DNA of 64,000 bases from Hathewaya limosa (GCF_030815255.1 NZ_JAUSWN010000002.1:124001-188000); one strand, 5' to 3'. Positions 35,161-43,605 are shown, numbered from the stretch's first letter. Notes: generated by a model from the letters alone, not told the origin. A program made the numbers and translations.

Positions 35161-36069
35161 ATGTATAATTTCTTCGCATTAATCATAGGTGGAATGCTAG
35201 CAACTATGATTTATTTTAATGTAACACTTGCTAATAGTTCAGGTATGCTGTTATCTACTCTTATAATAAATTTAGTTGGACTTTTATCCGCTATAATCTT
35301 TGTAAGTTTTTCAAAGGAAAAAAAAATGGTGCTAAAAAATATACCACTATACTTCTTTTTAGGTGGCATATTCTCAATTTTCGTTGTATTGTCAAACAAC
35401 TTTTGTTTACCTATACTAGGTATATCACTTAATACCGCGCTTTCATTATTAGGACAATCCGTTACATCTTCCCTAATAGATAACTTTGGGCTATTTGGAT
35501 TAGAAAAAATTCCTTTTAATAAAAATAAATTTCCTGGATTTTTATTAGTTCTTATAGGTATAATAACTTACATATTTGCTAAAGGAACATCAAATAACTC
35601 TTGTAGTGGACTACTTATGTCTGCAGCTATTTTTATATGTTTGCTCACTGGGGCATTAATAGTAATTAGTTTAGTTGTTAATTCTAACCTTGCAAATAGA
35701 ATAGGAATATTACATAGCTCTCTTATGAACTACATAATCGCTTTCAGTTGTTTGGTTATAATATGTATATTCACCCCTAAATTTAGCCTTACAGGTAACT
35801 TACATATACTTAAAGGAATTCCCTTTTGGGCATACCTAGGTGGCTTATTGGGAGTGCTTATTATTGCTCTTTCCAATATAGTTGTGCCTAAAATTCCAGT
35901 AGTATATGCTACATTATTTATGTTTATAGGTCAACTATATACTAGTATGGTTCTAGAATTTATTTCTGATGGTAATTTTTCTACTACAAAATTATTAGCA
36001 GGAATACTAATAACTATTGGAATGATTTTTAATTTGTACATAGACAAAATAAAATGGATAAAAAATTAA
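35161..36069 (+). CDS. DMT-family transporter (DUF606/YdcZ-like, two repeats)
   Basis: The 302-residue membrane protein has about ten helices in two repeats, each opening with a related pattern (FALIIGGMLATMIYFNVTLA; ISLVVNSNLANRIGILHSSL) and each ending in a helix with an 'LLxGxxITxG' motif. It is a full-length relative of the half-size protein at 10124. AGGAGG-like TGGAGGAAA precedes the ATG. It may be controlled by the short RNA and terminator ending 140 bases upstream. The substrate is unknown; members of this superfamily export metabolites or drugs. Confidence 0.85.
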   Translation: MYNFFALIIGGMLATMIYFNVTLANSSGMLLSTLIINLVGLLSAIIFVSFSKEKKMVLKNIPLYFFLGGIFSIFVVLSNNFCLPILGISLNTALSLLGQSVTSSLIDNFGLFGLEKIPFNKNKFPGFLLVLIGIITYIFAKGTSNNSCSGLLMSAAIFICLLTGALIVISLVVNSNLANRIGILHSSLMNYIIAFSCLVIICIFTPKFSLTGNLHILKGIPFWAYLGGLLGVLIIALSNIVVPKIPVVYATLFMFIGQLYTSMVLEFISDGNFSTTKLLAGILITIGMIFNLYIDKIKWIKN

Positions 36070-36106
36070 TTTAATTTAAAAATTGTAGGTTTATTAAGTA
36101 TAATAA

Positions 36107-36150
36107 AACATCCTTTAATAAAAGATACTTTTTCTTCATTAAAGGATGTT
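36107..36150. terminator. Hairpin between DMT transporter and small membrane protein
   Basis: The perfect 13-base stem AACATCCTTTAAT/ATTAAAGGATGTT lies between convergent genes. The T-run is modest on both strands. Confidence 0.7.
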
Positions 36151-36154
36151 GTTC

Positions 36155-36430
36155 TTATGTATTTATTTTAAAATCTACTGTATCATGATAAGCTGAATTT
36201 TTTTGTGCATTATCAGCCTTATTATCAGGAATTTTAGTTGTAAATATAGAAATTGTAGCAGTAATTACATATGCTACCCAAACTACGATAAAAAGCCTAC
36301 ATAGTAGCTTTGAAATTCCTTGAAATGTTTCATATTTTAAAATTAAAATACCAATACCTATAATTAATGTTATAATAGTACCATATAGGCCTACCTTATA
36401 TAACACATTTAAAAAAACATCAAAGGCCAT
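36155..36430 (-). CDS. Small membrane protein, two TM helices
   Basis: The 91-residue protein has two hydrophobic helices (TIITLIIGIGILILKY at about 18-33 and LFIVVWVAYVITATISIF at about 46-63) followed by a polar tail of about 28 residues (IPDNKADNAQKNSAY). AGAGGAG precedes the ATG at 36430. I do not recognise the family. It stands alone, convergent with the transporter and divergent from dnaD-dnaI, from which it is separated by the paired inverted repeats. Confidence 0.65.
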   Translation of the reverse strand: MAFDVFLNVLYKVGLYGTIITLIIGIGILILKYETFQGISKLLCRLFIVVWVAYVITATISIFTTKIPDNKADNAQKNSAYHDTVDFKINT

Positions 36431-36503
36431 AATATCTTCTCCTCTTTAAATTCTTATTATAAACATTACTATTATATTATTATCGTCTATTTCTATATCA
36501 AGT

Positions 36504-36669
36504 TAATATATAAACTATATGTTTAACTTACATTTTATTTCCAGTTATTTGAAATTATGTTGTGGTTATTATATAATATATATTTATACACTACACATCA
36601 GGATTATTTAATAAATATTTGATAAAAATAACTAAATCAATAAATTTTAAACACATAGTTTATATATTA
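36504..36669. repeat. 23-base inverted repeat flanking the dnaD-dnaI upstream region
   Basis: 36504-36526 and 36647-36669 are inverted copies matching at 22 of 23 bases, 120 bases apart. Each contains a dyad TAAAC-N5-GTTTA (36511-36525 and 36648-36662). The dyad centres are 137 bases apart, close to 13 helical turns. Candidate paired operators; the upstream one also lies near the start of the divergent small membrane protein gene. Confidence 0.6.
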
Positions 36670-36708
36670 TAATTAAATTAATAAAATTTAAATAAAAAGG
36701 ATGATTAA

Positions 36709-37683
36709 ATGAATACCTTTATGTTCAACAATAAAAATATAAAGTACACTTGTGTTAATAATATATTTATAGATAAGTATATGGCAAAAGCTCGTGGAGA
36801 ATATGTTAAAATCTATCTCTTAGGATTAAAATATTCTATGAGTGGTGAAATTGGCGCATCTTCTGATATAATTGCTAGCAAATTAAACCTATTACAATCA
36901 GACATTTTAAATGCCTGGAATTATTGGAATGCTGAAGGTGTAATAAAAATGACTGCCTTAGATAATAAGGGCAATTACTCAATAGAATTTCTAGATTTAG
37001 TTGAATCAAATGTAGAAGAAGAATCTATAAACTTGTTACAAGAATTAGATAACAATTCTATAAAGGAAATGTTACAAGATATAGAAAAGTTTCTTGGAAG
37101 ACCTCTATCTTCTAAAGAAATGACAATGTATCTTAGTTGGCAAAAAGATTTTAATTTTTCTCCTGAAATTATTTTACTTCTTATACAATATTGTGTATCC
37201 AAAGGAAAGACTGATTGTAGATACATTGAAAAAGTTGCTATATCATGGCATGATAAAAATGTACGTAGTATAGATGACGCTCAGAGTGTTATTAAAGCTC
37301 GTGAAGACCGATGGGTTAAGATAAAAAAAATATTAACTTACTTAGGTTTCCAAAATACTGAAATTATGAAACCTCAAGAACAACTTATAACTAAATGGAT
37401 AACCACTTATAATTTTCCTTTAGAAATTATTTATAATGCATGTGATATATGCTTCCAAAGAATTAATAAATGCGATTTTAAATATATAGATGGGATTTTA
37501 AATAGTTGGTTTAAAGATGGTATAAAATCATTAGAGGACATAGAAAAACAAAGAAAAAGAACATCCAACTATAATAAAAATGCTAAAACTGTAAGCAAAG
37601 GTGCCTTTGGAAACTATGAGCAAAGAACTTATAATTTTGAAGAATTAGAGAAAAAATTATTAGGATGGGATAATAATGATTAA
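36709..37683 (+). CDS. DnaD-domain replication protein
   Basis: A 324-residue protein of the DnaD/phage-replication family. An N-terminal winged-helix-like part of about 1-110 (GASSDIIASKLNLLQSDI) is followed by two DnaD-type helical modules, about 125-195 (FLGRPLSSKEMTMYLSWQKD) and 215-285 (YLGFQNTEIMKPQEQLITKW). In Bacillus, DnaD and DnaB recruit the helicase loader to oriC or restart forks; one protein of this type fills that role in clostridia. AAGGATG lies before the ATG. The gene overlaps the following helicase-loader gene by eight bases, a functional coupling that supports the assignment. Confidence 0.85.
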   Translation: MNTFMFNNKNIKYTCVNNIFIDKYMAKARGEYVKIYLLGLKYSMSGEIGASSDIIASKLNLLQSDILNAWNYWNAEGVIKMTALDNKGNYSIEFLDLVESNVEEESINLLQELDNNSIKEMLQDIEKFLGRPLSSKEMTMYLSWQKDFNFSPEIILLLIQYCVSKGKTDCRYIEKVAISWHDKNVRSIDDAQSVIKAREDRWVKIKKILTYLGFQNTEIMKPQEQLITKWITTYNFPLEIIYNACDICFQRINKCDFKYIDGILNSWFKDGIKSLEDIEKQRKRTSNYNKNAKTVSKGAFGNYEQRTYNFEELEKKLLGWDNND

Positions 37684-38665
37684 GAAATACAATTCTGAAA
37701 TTACAAAGATATATGACGATCTTCAAAAGAATGCAAAAACTCAATTAGAACAGCGTAGAAAAGAAATTTCAAAAACTTTACCTGAGGTTATACAAATTGA
37801 TAATAAAATAGCTAAATTGTGTATAGATGTATCTATAAATACTCTTAAACAGATAGAACATAGAGACTCATACCTTAAAGGACTACAAGATCAAATAACT
37901 GATTTAAAAATGAAAAAATCTGAGTTATTAGTTTCTAAAGGATATCCTATGGACTATCTTTTAATAAAATATCAATGCAGCAAATGTAAGGATACTGGTT
38001 ACATAGGAACAACAAAATGTGAATGTTATAAAAAAAATATAGTAAAACTTCATTATTCCAATTCTGATTTAAAAGATATATTAAAAACACATAATTTCTC
38101 AAGTTTTAGTTTAGATTTATATGATGATTTTAGAATTGGTAAGGAACCTCTTACCCCAAGAAAAAACATGCAACAAATTCTATTTAAAGTTAAAAATTTT
38201 ATAAATAACTTTCCTCACTCTAAAGAAAATTTATTTTTTTATGGAAATTCTGGGATAGGCAAAACTTTTTTATCCTATTGTATAGCCAAAGAACTTATGG
38301 ATAGAGGACATTTCGTAGTATATAGAACCTCAGATGATTTAGTAAAGGAACTTAAAGAAATACGATTTAAAGACAATTATGAATTAGAAGATATACTTTT
38401 GAGTTGTGACTTATTAATAATAGATGATTTAGGTACAGAACCATTAAATGATATTAGTAGAACTGAACTATTTAACATAATAAATAAAAGACTATTAAAA
38501 AATAAAAGTATGCTTATTTCATCTAACTTGCCCTTAGAAAGTATCCTTCAAAACTATACAGAAAGATTAACTTCTAGATTGTTAGGTAATTTTACATTAT
38601 GTAAATTTTATGGTGAAGATATAAGAGTAAAGTTAAACTTAAGAAAAAATCCTCTTTCATTATAA
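37676..38665 (+). CDS. dnaI: Helicase loader, DnaC/DnaI-type AAA+ ATPase
   Basis: This 329-residue loader has a helical N-terminus (coiled-coil-like to about 90), a zinc-binding cluster CSKCKDTGYIGTTKCECY (about 101-118), and an AAA+ domain. The AAA+ domain carries Walker A GNSGIGKTF (about 190), Walker B LLIIDDLGTE and sensor arginine region ERLTSRLLG. It would load the DnaB helicase encoded at 54920. It is translationally coupled to the DnaD-type gene by an eight-base overlap. The IstB/DnaC relatives in insertion sequences lack the zinc N-terminus, and there is no transposase next to it, so a chromosomal loader is the best call. Confidence 0.9.
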   Translation: MIKKYNSEITKIYDDLQKNAKTQLEQRRKEISKTLPEVIQIDNKIAKLCIDVSINTLKQIEHRDSYLKGLQDQITDLKMKKSELLVSKGYPMDYLLIKYQCSKCKDTGYIGTTKCECYKKNIVKLHYSNSDLKDILKTHNFSSFSLDLYDDFRIGKEPLTPRKNMQQILFKVKNFINNFPHSKENLFFYGNSGIGKTFLSYCIAKELMDRGHFVVYRTSDDLVKELKEIRFKDNYELEDILLSCDLLIIDDLGTEPLNDISRTELFNIINKRLLKNKSMLISSNLPLESILQNYTERLTSRLLGNFTLCKFYGEDIRVKLNLRKNPLSL

Positions 38666-38669
38666 AACA

Positions 38670-38708
38670 ATAGCCATTTACACATATTCAAGTAAATGGC
38701 TATTTTAT
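38670..38708 (+). terminator. Terminator after dnaI
   Basis: The stem ATAGCCATTTAC/GTAAATGGCTAT is followed by TTTAT. Confidence 0.88.
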
Positions 38709-38730
38709 CTTTATATTTTACATAAAACGA

Positions 38731-38760
38731 AAAATCCTAAACAAAATTGTTTAGGATTTT
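38731..38760 (-). terminator. Terminator of the tRNA array
   Basis: A 13-base perfect stem (AAAATCCTAAACA and complement) with a four-base loop directly follows the CCA end of the last tRNA on the minus strand. T residues come after it. Confidence 0.9.
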
Positions 38761-38835
38761 GGAGCTGGCAATAGGAATTGAACCTACAACCTGCTGATTA
38801 CAAGTCAGCTGCTCTGCCAATTGAGCCATGCCAGC
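38760..38835 (-). tRNA. tRNA-Thr (TGT)
   Basis: Cloverleaf with acceptor GCTGGCA/TGCCAGC, anticodon loop CTTGTAA (anticodon TGT) and encoded CCA. Last gene of the array before the terminator. Confidence 0.97.
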
Positions 38836-38841
38836 AAAAAA

Positions 38842-38918
38842 TGGCGACCCAGAAGGGGATCGAACCCTCGACCTCCGGCGTGACAGGCCGGCACTCTAAC
38901 CAGCTGAGCCACTGGGCC
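38842..38918 (-). tRNA. tRNA-Asp (GTC)
   Basis: Acceptor GGCCCAG/CTGGGTC, anticodon loop CTGTCAC (anticodon GTC), CCA encoded. Block 1 copy. Confidence 0.97.
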
Positions 38919-38925
38919 ACTTTTA

Positions 38926-39001
38926 TGGTGGGCACAACAGGGATCGAACCTGTGACCCTCTGCTTGTAAGGCAGATGCTCTCCCAGCTGAGCTATGCGCC
39001 C
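38926..39001 (-). tRNA. tRNA-Val (TAC)
   Basis: Acceptor GGGCGCA/TGTGCCC, anticodon loop CTTACAA (anticodon TAC), CCA encoded. Confidence 0.97.
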
Positions 39002-39012
39002 ATAAAAGTAAA

Positions 39013-39087
39013 TGGTGACTCCTAGGGGAATCGAACCCCTGTTACCACCGTGAAAGGGTGGTGTCTTAACCGCTTGACCAAGGAGCC
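39013..39087 (-). tRNA. tRNA-Glu (TTC)
   Basis: Acceptor GGCTCCT/AGGAGTC, anticodon loop CTTTCAC (anticodon TTC), CCA encoded. The spacer upstream (39088-39140) holds the palindrome CACTTTTAAAAGTG. Confidence 0.97.
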
Positions 39088-39140
39088 ATATTAAGTTTTA
39101 AAAAGTATATTATCACTTTTAAAAGTGTAATTTTAAAAAA

Positions 39141-39217
39141 TGGCGACCCAGAAGGGGTTCGAACCCTCGACCTCCGGCGTGACAGGCCGGCACTCTAACC
39201 AACTGAGCCACTGGGCC
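39141..39217 (-). tRNA. tRNA-Asp (GTC), variant copy
   Basis: Same anticodon as the other Asp copies but with two substitutions: one in the T-loop region (TTCGAACC instead of ATCGAACC in the plus-strand reading) and one in the D-arm (AACTGAG instead of AGCTGAG). Confidence 0.96.
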
Positions 39218-39226
39218 ACTTTTTTA

Positions 39227-39302
39227 TGGTGGGCACAACAGGGATCGAACCTGTGACCCTCTGCTTGTAAGGCAGATGCTCTCCCAGCTGAGCTATGCGC
39301 CC
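39227..39302 (-). tRNA. tRNA-Val (TAC)
   Basis: Identical by eye to the copy at 38926-39001. Confidence 0.97.
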
Positions 39303-39313
39303 ATAAAAATAAA

Positions 39314-39388
39314 TGGTGACTCCTAGGGGAATCGAACCCCTGTTACCACCGTGAAAGGGTGGTGTCTTAACCGCTTGACCAAGGAGCC
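39314..39388 (-). tRNA. tRNA-Glu (TTC)
   Basis: Identical by eye to the other Glu copies. Its upstream spacer (39389-39442) repeats that of the Glu gene at 39013, including the palindrome at 39415-39428. Confidence 0.97.
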
Positions 39389-39442
39389 ATATTAAGTTTT
39401 GAAAAGTATATTATCACTTTTAAAAGTGCATTAAAGAAAATT

Positions 39443-39518
39443 TGGAGCTGGCAATAGGAATCGAACCTACAACCTGCTGATTACAAGTCAGCTGCTCTGC
39501 CAATTGAGCCATGCCAGC
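39443..39518 (-). tRNA. tRNA-Thr (TGT)
   Basis: Second Thr copy, with one base different from the first in the T-arm (ATCGAACC against ATTGAACC in the plus-strand reading). CCA encoded. Confidence 0.97.
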
Positions 39519-39523
39519 AAAAA

Positions 39524-39600
39524 TGGCGACCCAGAAGGGGATCGAACCCTCGACCTCCGGCGTGACAGGCCGGCACTCTAACCAGCTGAGCCACTGGGCC
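39524..39600 (-). tRNA. tRNA-Asp (GTC)
   Basis: Same sequence as the copy at 38842-38918. Confidence 0.97.
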
Positions 39601-39607
39601 ACTTTTA

Positions 39608-39683
39608 TGGTGGGCACAACAGGGATCGAACCTGTGACCCTCTGCTTGTAAGGCAGATGCTCTCCCAGCTGAGCTATGCGCCC
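39608..39683 (-). tRNA. tRNA-Val (TAC)
   Basis: Third Val copy in map order, identical by eye to the others. Confidence 0.97.
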
Positions 39684-39695
39684 ATAAAAGTAAAA

Positions 39696-39770
39696 TGGTG
39701 ACTCCTAGGGGAATCGAACCCCTGTTACCACCGTGAAAGGGTGGTGTCTTAACCGCTTGACCAAGGAGCC
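39696..39770 (-). tRNA. tRNA-Glu (TTC)
   Basis: First gene of the eleven-gene group behind the promoter at 39796-39824. CCA encoded. Confidence 0.97.
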
Positions 39771-39795
39771 ATATTAAATTTTAACAGTCTCTAAT

Positions 39796-39824
39796 ATCTT
39801 AACACACTTTTTTAGTTTTTGCAA
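39796..39824 (-). promoter_or_regulatory. Internal promoter of the tRNA array
   Basis: On the minus strand TTGCAA (39824-39819), 17 bases, TAAGAT (39801-39796), about 25 bases before the Glu gene at 39770. Confidence 0.65.
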
Positions 39825-39869
39825 CATTTTTTAATGTTTTGAGTTTACTCACCATTATAGGTTAGTTTA

Positions 39870-39945
39870 TGGTGGGCACAACAGGGATCGAACCTGTGAC
39901 CCTCTGCTTGTAAGGCAGATGCTCTCCCAGCTGAGCTATGCGCCC
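39870..39945 (-). tRNA. tRNA-Val (TAC)
   Basis: Fourth Val copy, second gene of the upstream Glu-Val pair. Confidence 0.97.
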
Positions 39946-39954
39946 ATAAATAAA

Positions 39955-40029
39955 TGGTGACTCCTAGGGGAATCGAACCCCTGTTACCACCGTGAAAGGG
40001 TGGTGTCTTAACCGCTTGACCAAGGAGCC
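39955..40029 (-). tRNA. tRNA-Glu (TTC)
   Basis: First gene of the array in transcription order; a strong promoter lies 78-106 bases upstream. Confidence 0.97.
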
Positions 40030-40106
40030 ATATTGGCTTCTTTTCTTTAGTAAACTTGTTTTGTTGCATTTATCAAACTTGCTTTCCGCTCCGTCCGACA
40101 AGGTAT

Positions 40107-40135
40107 ATAATACCGAAAAATCTCCCTTATGTCAA
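40107..40135 (-). promoter_or_regulatory. Strong promoter of the tRNA array
   Basis: On the minus strand TTGACA (40135-40130), 17 bases, TATTAT (40112-40107). A GC-rich leader (GTCGGACGGAGCGG) follows, as in stable-RNA genes. Confidence 0.85.
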
Positions 40136-40414
40136 CATATTTTTTACTTTAATTTTATTTTTTTAATAACTAATTATATAATATTACCTCTAAGGCCTTG
40201 ATAACTCTAAGCTTAATTATATTAAGGCATTTATAATTTTATTTTGCTTAATTATTAAATTCAATACAATTTCCCTATATTTTTATATGATTATTTATAT
40301 TTTTTAATTCATGAACCTAAATTTTTATTTATTACTTTTCTTTTAGTGTATACTATATACTATAGAAATCAAAAAAATTATTCAAATTTTAAATTTAAGG
40401 ATGGTAGATTTTTA
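40136..40414. other. Intergenic AT-rich stretch, nothing recognised
   Basis: Between the tRNA promoter and the FAD oxidoreductase start this stretch is very AT-rich. I see no gene, RNA fold or repeat, only the AAGGATGG ribosome site at its right end. The promoter of the oxidoreductase must lie here but no clear one stands out. Confidence 0.6.
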
Positions 40415-41659
40415 ATGATTAAAGACTTAATAATTGTAGGTGGTGGTGCCTCTGGTTTAATAGCTGCAATTACAGCTAAGGATCTTGGTTTAGATGTGGC
40501 TATTTTAGAAGGTACAGATAGAATTGGAAGAAAAATTTTAACCACTGGTAATGGAAGATGTAACATAACAAATGCAAATATAGATATTTCAAGGTATCAT
40601 AGTAGCAATAAAAATTTCCCAAAACAAATACTTAATCAATTTTCTGTAGAACAAACTATCAACTTTTTTAATTCCATTGGACTTCCTACTTGTACCTTAG
40701 AAAATAATAAAATGTTTCCCTTATCACTACAATCTTCTTCAGTTGTAGATATCTTAAAACTTTCTGTAGAGGAAAGGCAAATACCTATTTATTTTGAATG
40801 TAAAGTTAAATCCATAGACGTTAAAAATAAACAATTTGTACTACATACCAATAATGAAGCTGAAGAAAAGTTTGTATGTAAAAAGGCTTTATTATGTACT
40901 GGAGGCAAATCTTATATTGGTACCGGTTCCGATGGTAGTGGATATATACTTGCTAAAACTTTAGGTCATAAAATTATAGACCCTATACCTTCCTTGGTTC
41001 AAATTAAACTTCACCATAATAAATTAAAAGCTTTATCTGGAATCAAATTTCAGGGTTCTTGTGAAATATGGGTTGATGATAAATCCTATAAAAAAACCTC
41101 TGGTGAAATTTTATTTACTGATTACGGAATATCTGGCCCACCAATTTTACAATTAAGTAGAATAGCATCTTTATATACCAATAGCAATCATAAAGTTTCT
41201 TTATCTATTGATATGTTTCCTAATTTATCACTAGATTCACTAAAAGAGTTTTTAGAAAATCATTGGGGAATGTTTGGTTATAGAAGTATTCATAATTCAT
41301 TTTTAGGTATAATCAATAAAAAACTAATTCCTACTTTCTTAAAAGAATGTGGTATAACTGATATACACAAGGAAGCATACTATTTGGAATGGGATGAAAA
41401 ATGTTCTATATTTAAAAACTTAAAAAATTGGAATTTTGAGGTATCAGGTACAAACTCATTTAGAGAAGCACAGGTTACTGCCGGTGGAATTGACACTACC
41501 GAGGTCAACAACATAACATTAGAATCAAAAATCATTCCTGGTTTATATATTGCTGGTGAAGTACTAGATGTAGATGGAGATTGTGGTGGTTTTAACTTAC
41601 AATGGGCTTGGTCATCTGGTAACACAGCCGCTAGATCAATCCATTTATCTTTAAAATAA
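40415..41659 (+). CDS. NAD(P)/FAD-dependent oxidoreductase, HI0933/YhiN type
   Basis: A 414-residue flavoprotein of the HI0933 family. The dinucleotide-binding motif VGGGASGLIAAITAKD is at residues 8-23, followed by GRKILTTGNGRCNITN, the family hallmark. An inserted domain occupies about residues 190-330, and the C-terminal FAD-binding AGEVLDVDGDCGGFNLQWAW closes the fold. The ATG at 40415 has AAGGATGG about ten bases upstream; the frame is open 69 bases further but without a ribosome site. Substrate unknown. It stands alone between the tRNA array and the DUF1858 gene. Confidence 0.9.
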   Translation: MIKDLIIVGGGASGLIAAITAKDLGLDVAILEGTDRIGRKILTTGNGRCNITNANIDISRYHSSNKNFPKQILNQFSVEQTINFFNSIGLPTCTLENNKMFPLSLQSSSVVDILKLSVEERQIPIYFECKVKSIDVKNKQFVLHTNNEAEEKFVCKKALLCTGGKSYIGTGSDGSGYILAKTLGHKIIDPIPSLVQIKLHHNKLKALSGIKFQGSCEIWVDDKSYKKTSGEILFTDYGISGPPILQLSRIASLYTNSNHKVSLSIDMFPNLSLDSLKEFLENHWGMFGYRSIHNSFLGIINKKLIPTFLKECGITDIHKEAYYLEWDEKCSIFKNLKNWNFEVSGTNSFREAQVTAGGIDTTEVNNITLESKIIPGLYIAGEVLDVDGDCGGFNLQWAWSSGNTAARSIHLSLK

Positions 41660-41663
41660 AATA

Positions 41664-41701
41664 AGAATGTATATAAGGTATTATAACTTTATATACATTC
41701 T
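41664..41701. terminator. Hairpin after the HI0933-type gene
   Basis: A 13-base perfect stem (AGAATGTATATAA and complement) lies between convergent genes, with only weak T-tracts. Confidence 0.7.
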
Positions 41702-41710
41702 ACTATATAA

Positions 41711-41908
41711 CTATTTCTCTACACTAGCATTTAAAGCCTTGATTAATTCATCTAAGTCCATTCCATGAACCATAGCTGCCTCTTCAATTGTTTCAGCTTG
41801 AGCTGATGGACAACCAACACATCCCATACCAAATCCCATTAATACTTCTATTGTTTCTGGATATTCCCTAACGATTTCTCCGATAGTCATATCTTTATTT
41901 ATTTTCAT
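41711..41908 (-). CDS. DUF1858 redox-disulfide protein
   Basis: The 65-residue DUF1858 protein begins MKINKDMTIGEIVREYPETI and has the CxxC-type pair in FGMGCVGCPSAQAETIEEAA. Such proteins are described as hybrid-cluster-protein-associated redox disulfide proteins and may shuttle electrons or bind a metal. The ATG at 41908 follows AAAGGAG; a start seven codons upstream would swallow that site. It is monocistronic, with about 175 bases to the purA stop; no hybrid cluster protein gene is nearby. Confidence 0.85.
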   Translation of the reverse strand: MKINKDMTIGEIVREYPETIEVLMGFGMGCVGCPSAQAETIEEAAMVHGMDLDELIKALNASVEK

Positions 41909-42028
41909 GTTTTTCTCTCCTTTAACCATAAACTATTTAATTTATTAAATTCTTTTTTATTATAACTCTTTTTACATATTTTTAGTATAGATAATATTAA
42001 TTAATAAAGGCATATATATTAACCTTAA

Positions 42029-42072
42029 AAATATAAAGAGTTAACAAATTAAATGTCAACTCTTTATATTTT
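42029..42072 (-). terminator. Terminator after purA
   Basis: The stem AATATAAAGAGTT/AACTCTTTATATT lies just downstream of the purA stop codon on the minus strand, with T-rich tail. Confidence 0.8.
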
Positions 42073-42082
42073 AATTAATTTA

Positions 42083-43369
42083 TTAAATTTCTGATATTCT
42101 CATAGTTTGATCTCTTTTTGGTCCTACTGAAACTATAGAAATCTTAGTATCTGTTAATTCTTCTATTCTCTTTAAGTATTTCTTAGCATTTTCTGGGATT
42201 TCATCATAACTTCTTGCATCTGCAATGCTTTCATCCCAACCTTCGAACTCTTCATAAATCGGCTTACATTTCGCTAAATCATCAAGGCTAGCTGGGAAGT
42301 AATCTATAACTTTTCCATCTAACTCATATCCTACACACATTTTAACTTTATCTATTCCAGCTAATGTATCCATTTTAGTTATTGCAAAGCTAGTAAGTCC
42401 ACAAACTCTAGCTGTAGTTTTTAATATTACTATATCTAACCAACCACATCTTCTAGCTCTTCCTGTAGTAACTCCATATTCATGTCCTACTGTTCTTATA
42501 TGTTCTCCCATTTCATCAAATAATTCTGTTGGGAATGGTCCTTTACCTACTCTTGTTGTATAAGCCTTACCAATACCTACTGCATTAGTAATCATTGTAG
42601 GTCCTACACCAGCTCCTGTACATACTCCGCCAGCTACAGTATTTGATGATGTTACATATGGATATGTTCCGTAATCTATATCTAGAAGCATACCTTGGGC
42701 ACCCTCAAATAAAACATTTTTATCTTTTTTAACGGCATTATAAATCTCAACTGAAGTTTCTTTTACAAATGGTTTTAATCTTCTTCCGAATTCAACATAC
42801 TGTTCATAAACTTCATTAAAGTCTAATGCAGTACCACCAAATATATCTACAATCATCTTATTTTTAATTTCTAAATTAGCTTCTAATTTTTCTTTTAATA
42901 CCTTTGGATCAATGACATCACAGATTCTTATTCCACTTCTTTCAACTTTATCTGTGTAACAAGGACCTATACCTTTACCTGTAGTCCCTATATCATTTTT
43001 TCCTCTCCACTTTTCTTTAGCGCCATCTAATAATTTATGATAAGGCATGATAACTTGAGCTCTATCACTAATTAAAAGTCTTTCTGGAGTTACATCTACT
43101 CCTAATCCTTTTAAATAATCTATTTCTGTGAATAAAGCTTCTGGATCAATAACTACACCATTTCCAAGAATATTAATTTTATCTTCATACAATATACCTG
43201 ATGGTACTAAATGTAATTTATATTCCTTTTCACCAACAACTACTGTGTGTCCTGCATTATTTCCACCTTGAAATCTAACTACTACTTCTGCCTCTTCTGC
43301 TAAGTAATCAGTCATCTTTCCTTTTCCTTCGTCACCCCATTGAGCTCCAAGTACTATAAAAGCTGCCAT
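42083..43369 (-). CDS. purA: Adenylosuccinate synthetase
   Basis: PurA converts IMP, aspartate and GTP to adenylosuccinate, the first step from IMP to AMP. The 428-residue protein has the GTP loop GDEGKGK at residues 12-18 with the catalytic D13, the catalytic H41 in GGNNAGHTVVV, GTTGKGIGPCYTDK around 130-143, and TGRARRCGWLD near 300. Length is standard. An AGGAATGC-type ribosome site precedes the ATG. The gene stands alone. No purine riboswitch was found in its roughly 235-base upstream region. Confidence 0.97.
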   Translation of the reverse strand: MAAFIVLGAQWGDEGKGKMTDYLAEEAEVVVRFQGGNNAGHTVVVGEKEYKLHLVPSGILYEDKINILGNGVVIDPEALFTEIDYLKGLGVDVTPERLLISDRAQVIMPYHKLLDGAKEKWRGKNDIGTTGKGIGPCYTDKVERSGIRICDVIDPKVLKEKLEANLEIKNKMIVDIFGGTALDFNEVYEQYVEFGRRLKPFVKETSVEIYNAVKKDKNVLFEGAQGMLLDIDYGTYPYVTSSNTVAGGVCTGAGVGPTMITNAVGIGKAYTTRVGKGPFPTELFDEMGEHIRTVGHEYGVTTGRARRCGWLDIVILKTTARVCGLTSFAITKMDTLAGIDKVKMCVGYELDGKVIDYFPASLDDLAKCKPIYEEFEGWDESIADARSYDEIPENAKKYLKRIEELTDTKISIVSVGPKRDQTMRISEI

Positions 43370-43552
43370 ATTGCATTCCTCTCTTTCATCATAAAAGATT
43401 TCTTATTTTATATATTAATTATGTTCTCAATAAACTTTATTTATGTAATACATACCTTTTAATCTTATCAGAATATTAAACAAATATCAATATATAAAAC
43501 GAATTATATTATATTTTTTTTATATATTGTTCGTAATTGTAGTATTTTAAAT

Positions 43553-43592
43553 AAAAAAGCTTACCTTGTAACATGTCTTGGTAAACTTTTTT
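43553..43592 (-). terminator. Terminator after the COG2509-type gene
   Basis: AAAAAAGCTTACC pairs with GGTAAACTTTTTT (one mismatch) around a 14-base loop just after the minus-strand stop codon. Confidence 0.8.
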
Positions 43593-43605
43593 ATTTACTA
43601 AAATA

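Noticed and set aside
36504..36669. A miniature transposable element
   Set aside because: The arms are inverted repeats but there is no flanking target duplication and only 166 bases in total; paired operators fit better.
37676..38665. IstB-type helper of an insertion sequence
   Set aside because: There is no transposase or terminal repeat; the zinc cluster and overlap with the DnaD-type gene indicate a chromosomal helicase loader.
38778..40069. Short open frames in the tRNA region
   Set aside because: They read through conserved tRNA sequences and carry no ribosome site.
43370..43605. A purine riboswitch upstream of purA
   Set aside because: No purine-riboswitch core or matching stems were found in the roughly 235 bases.
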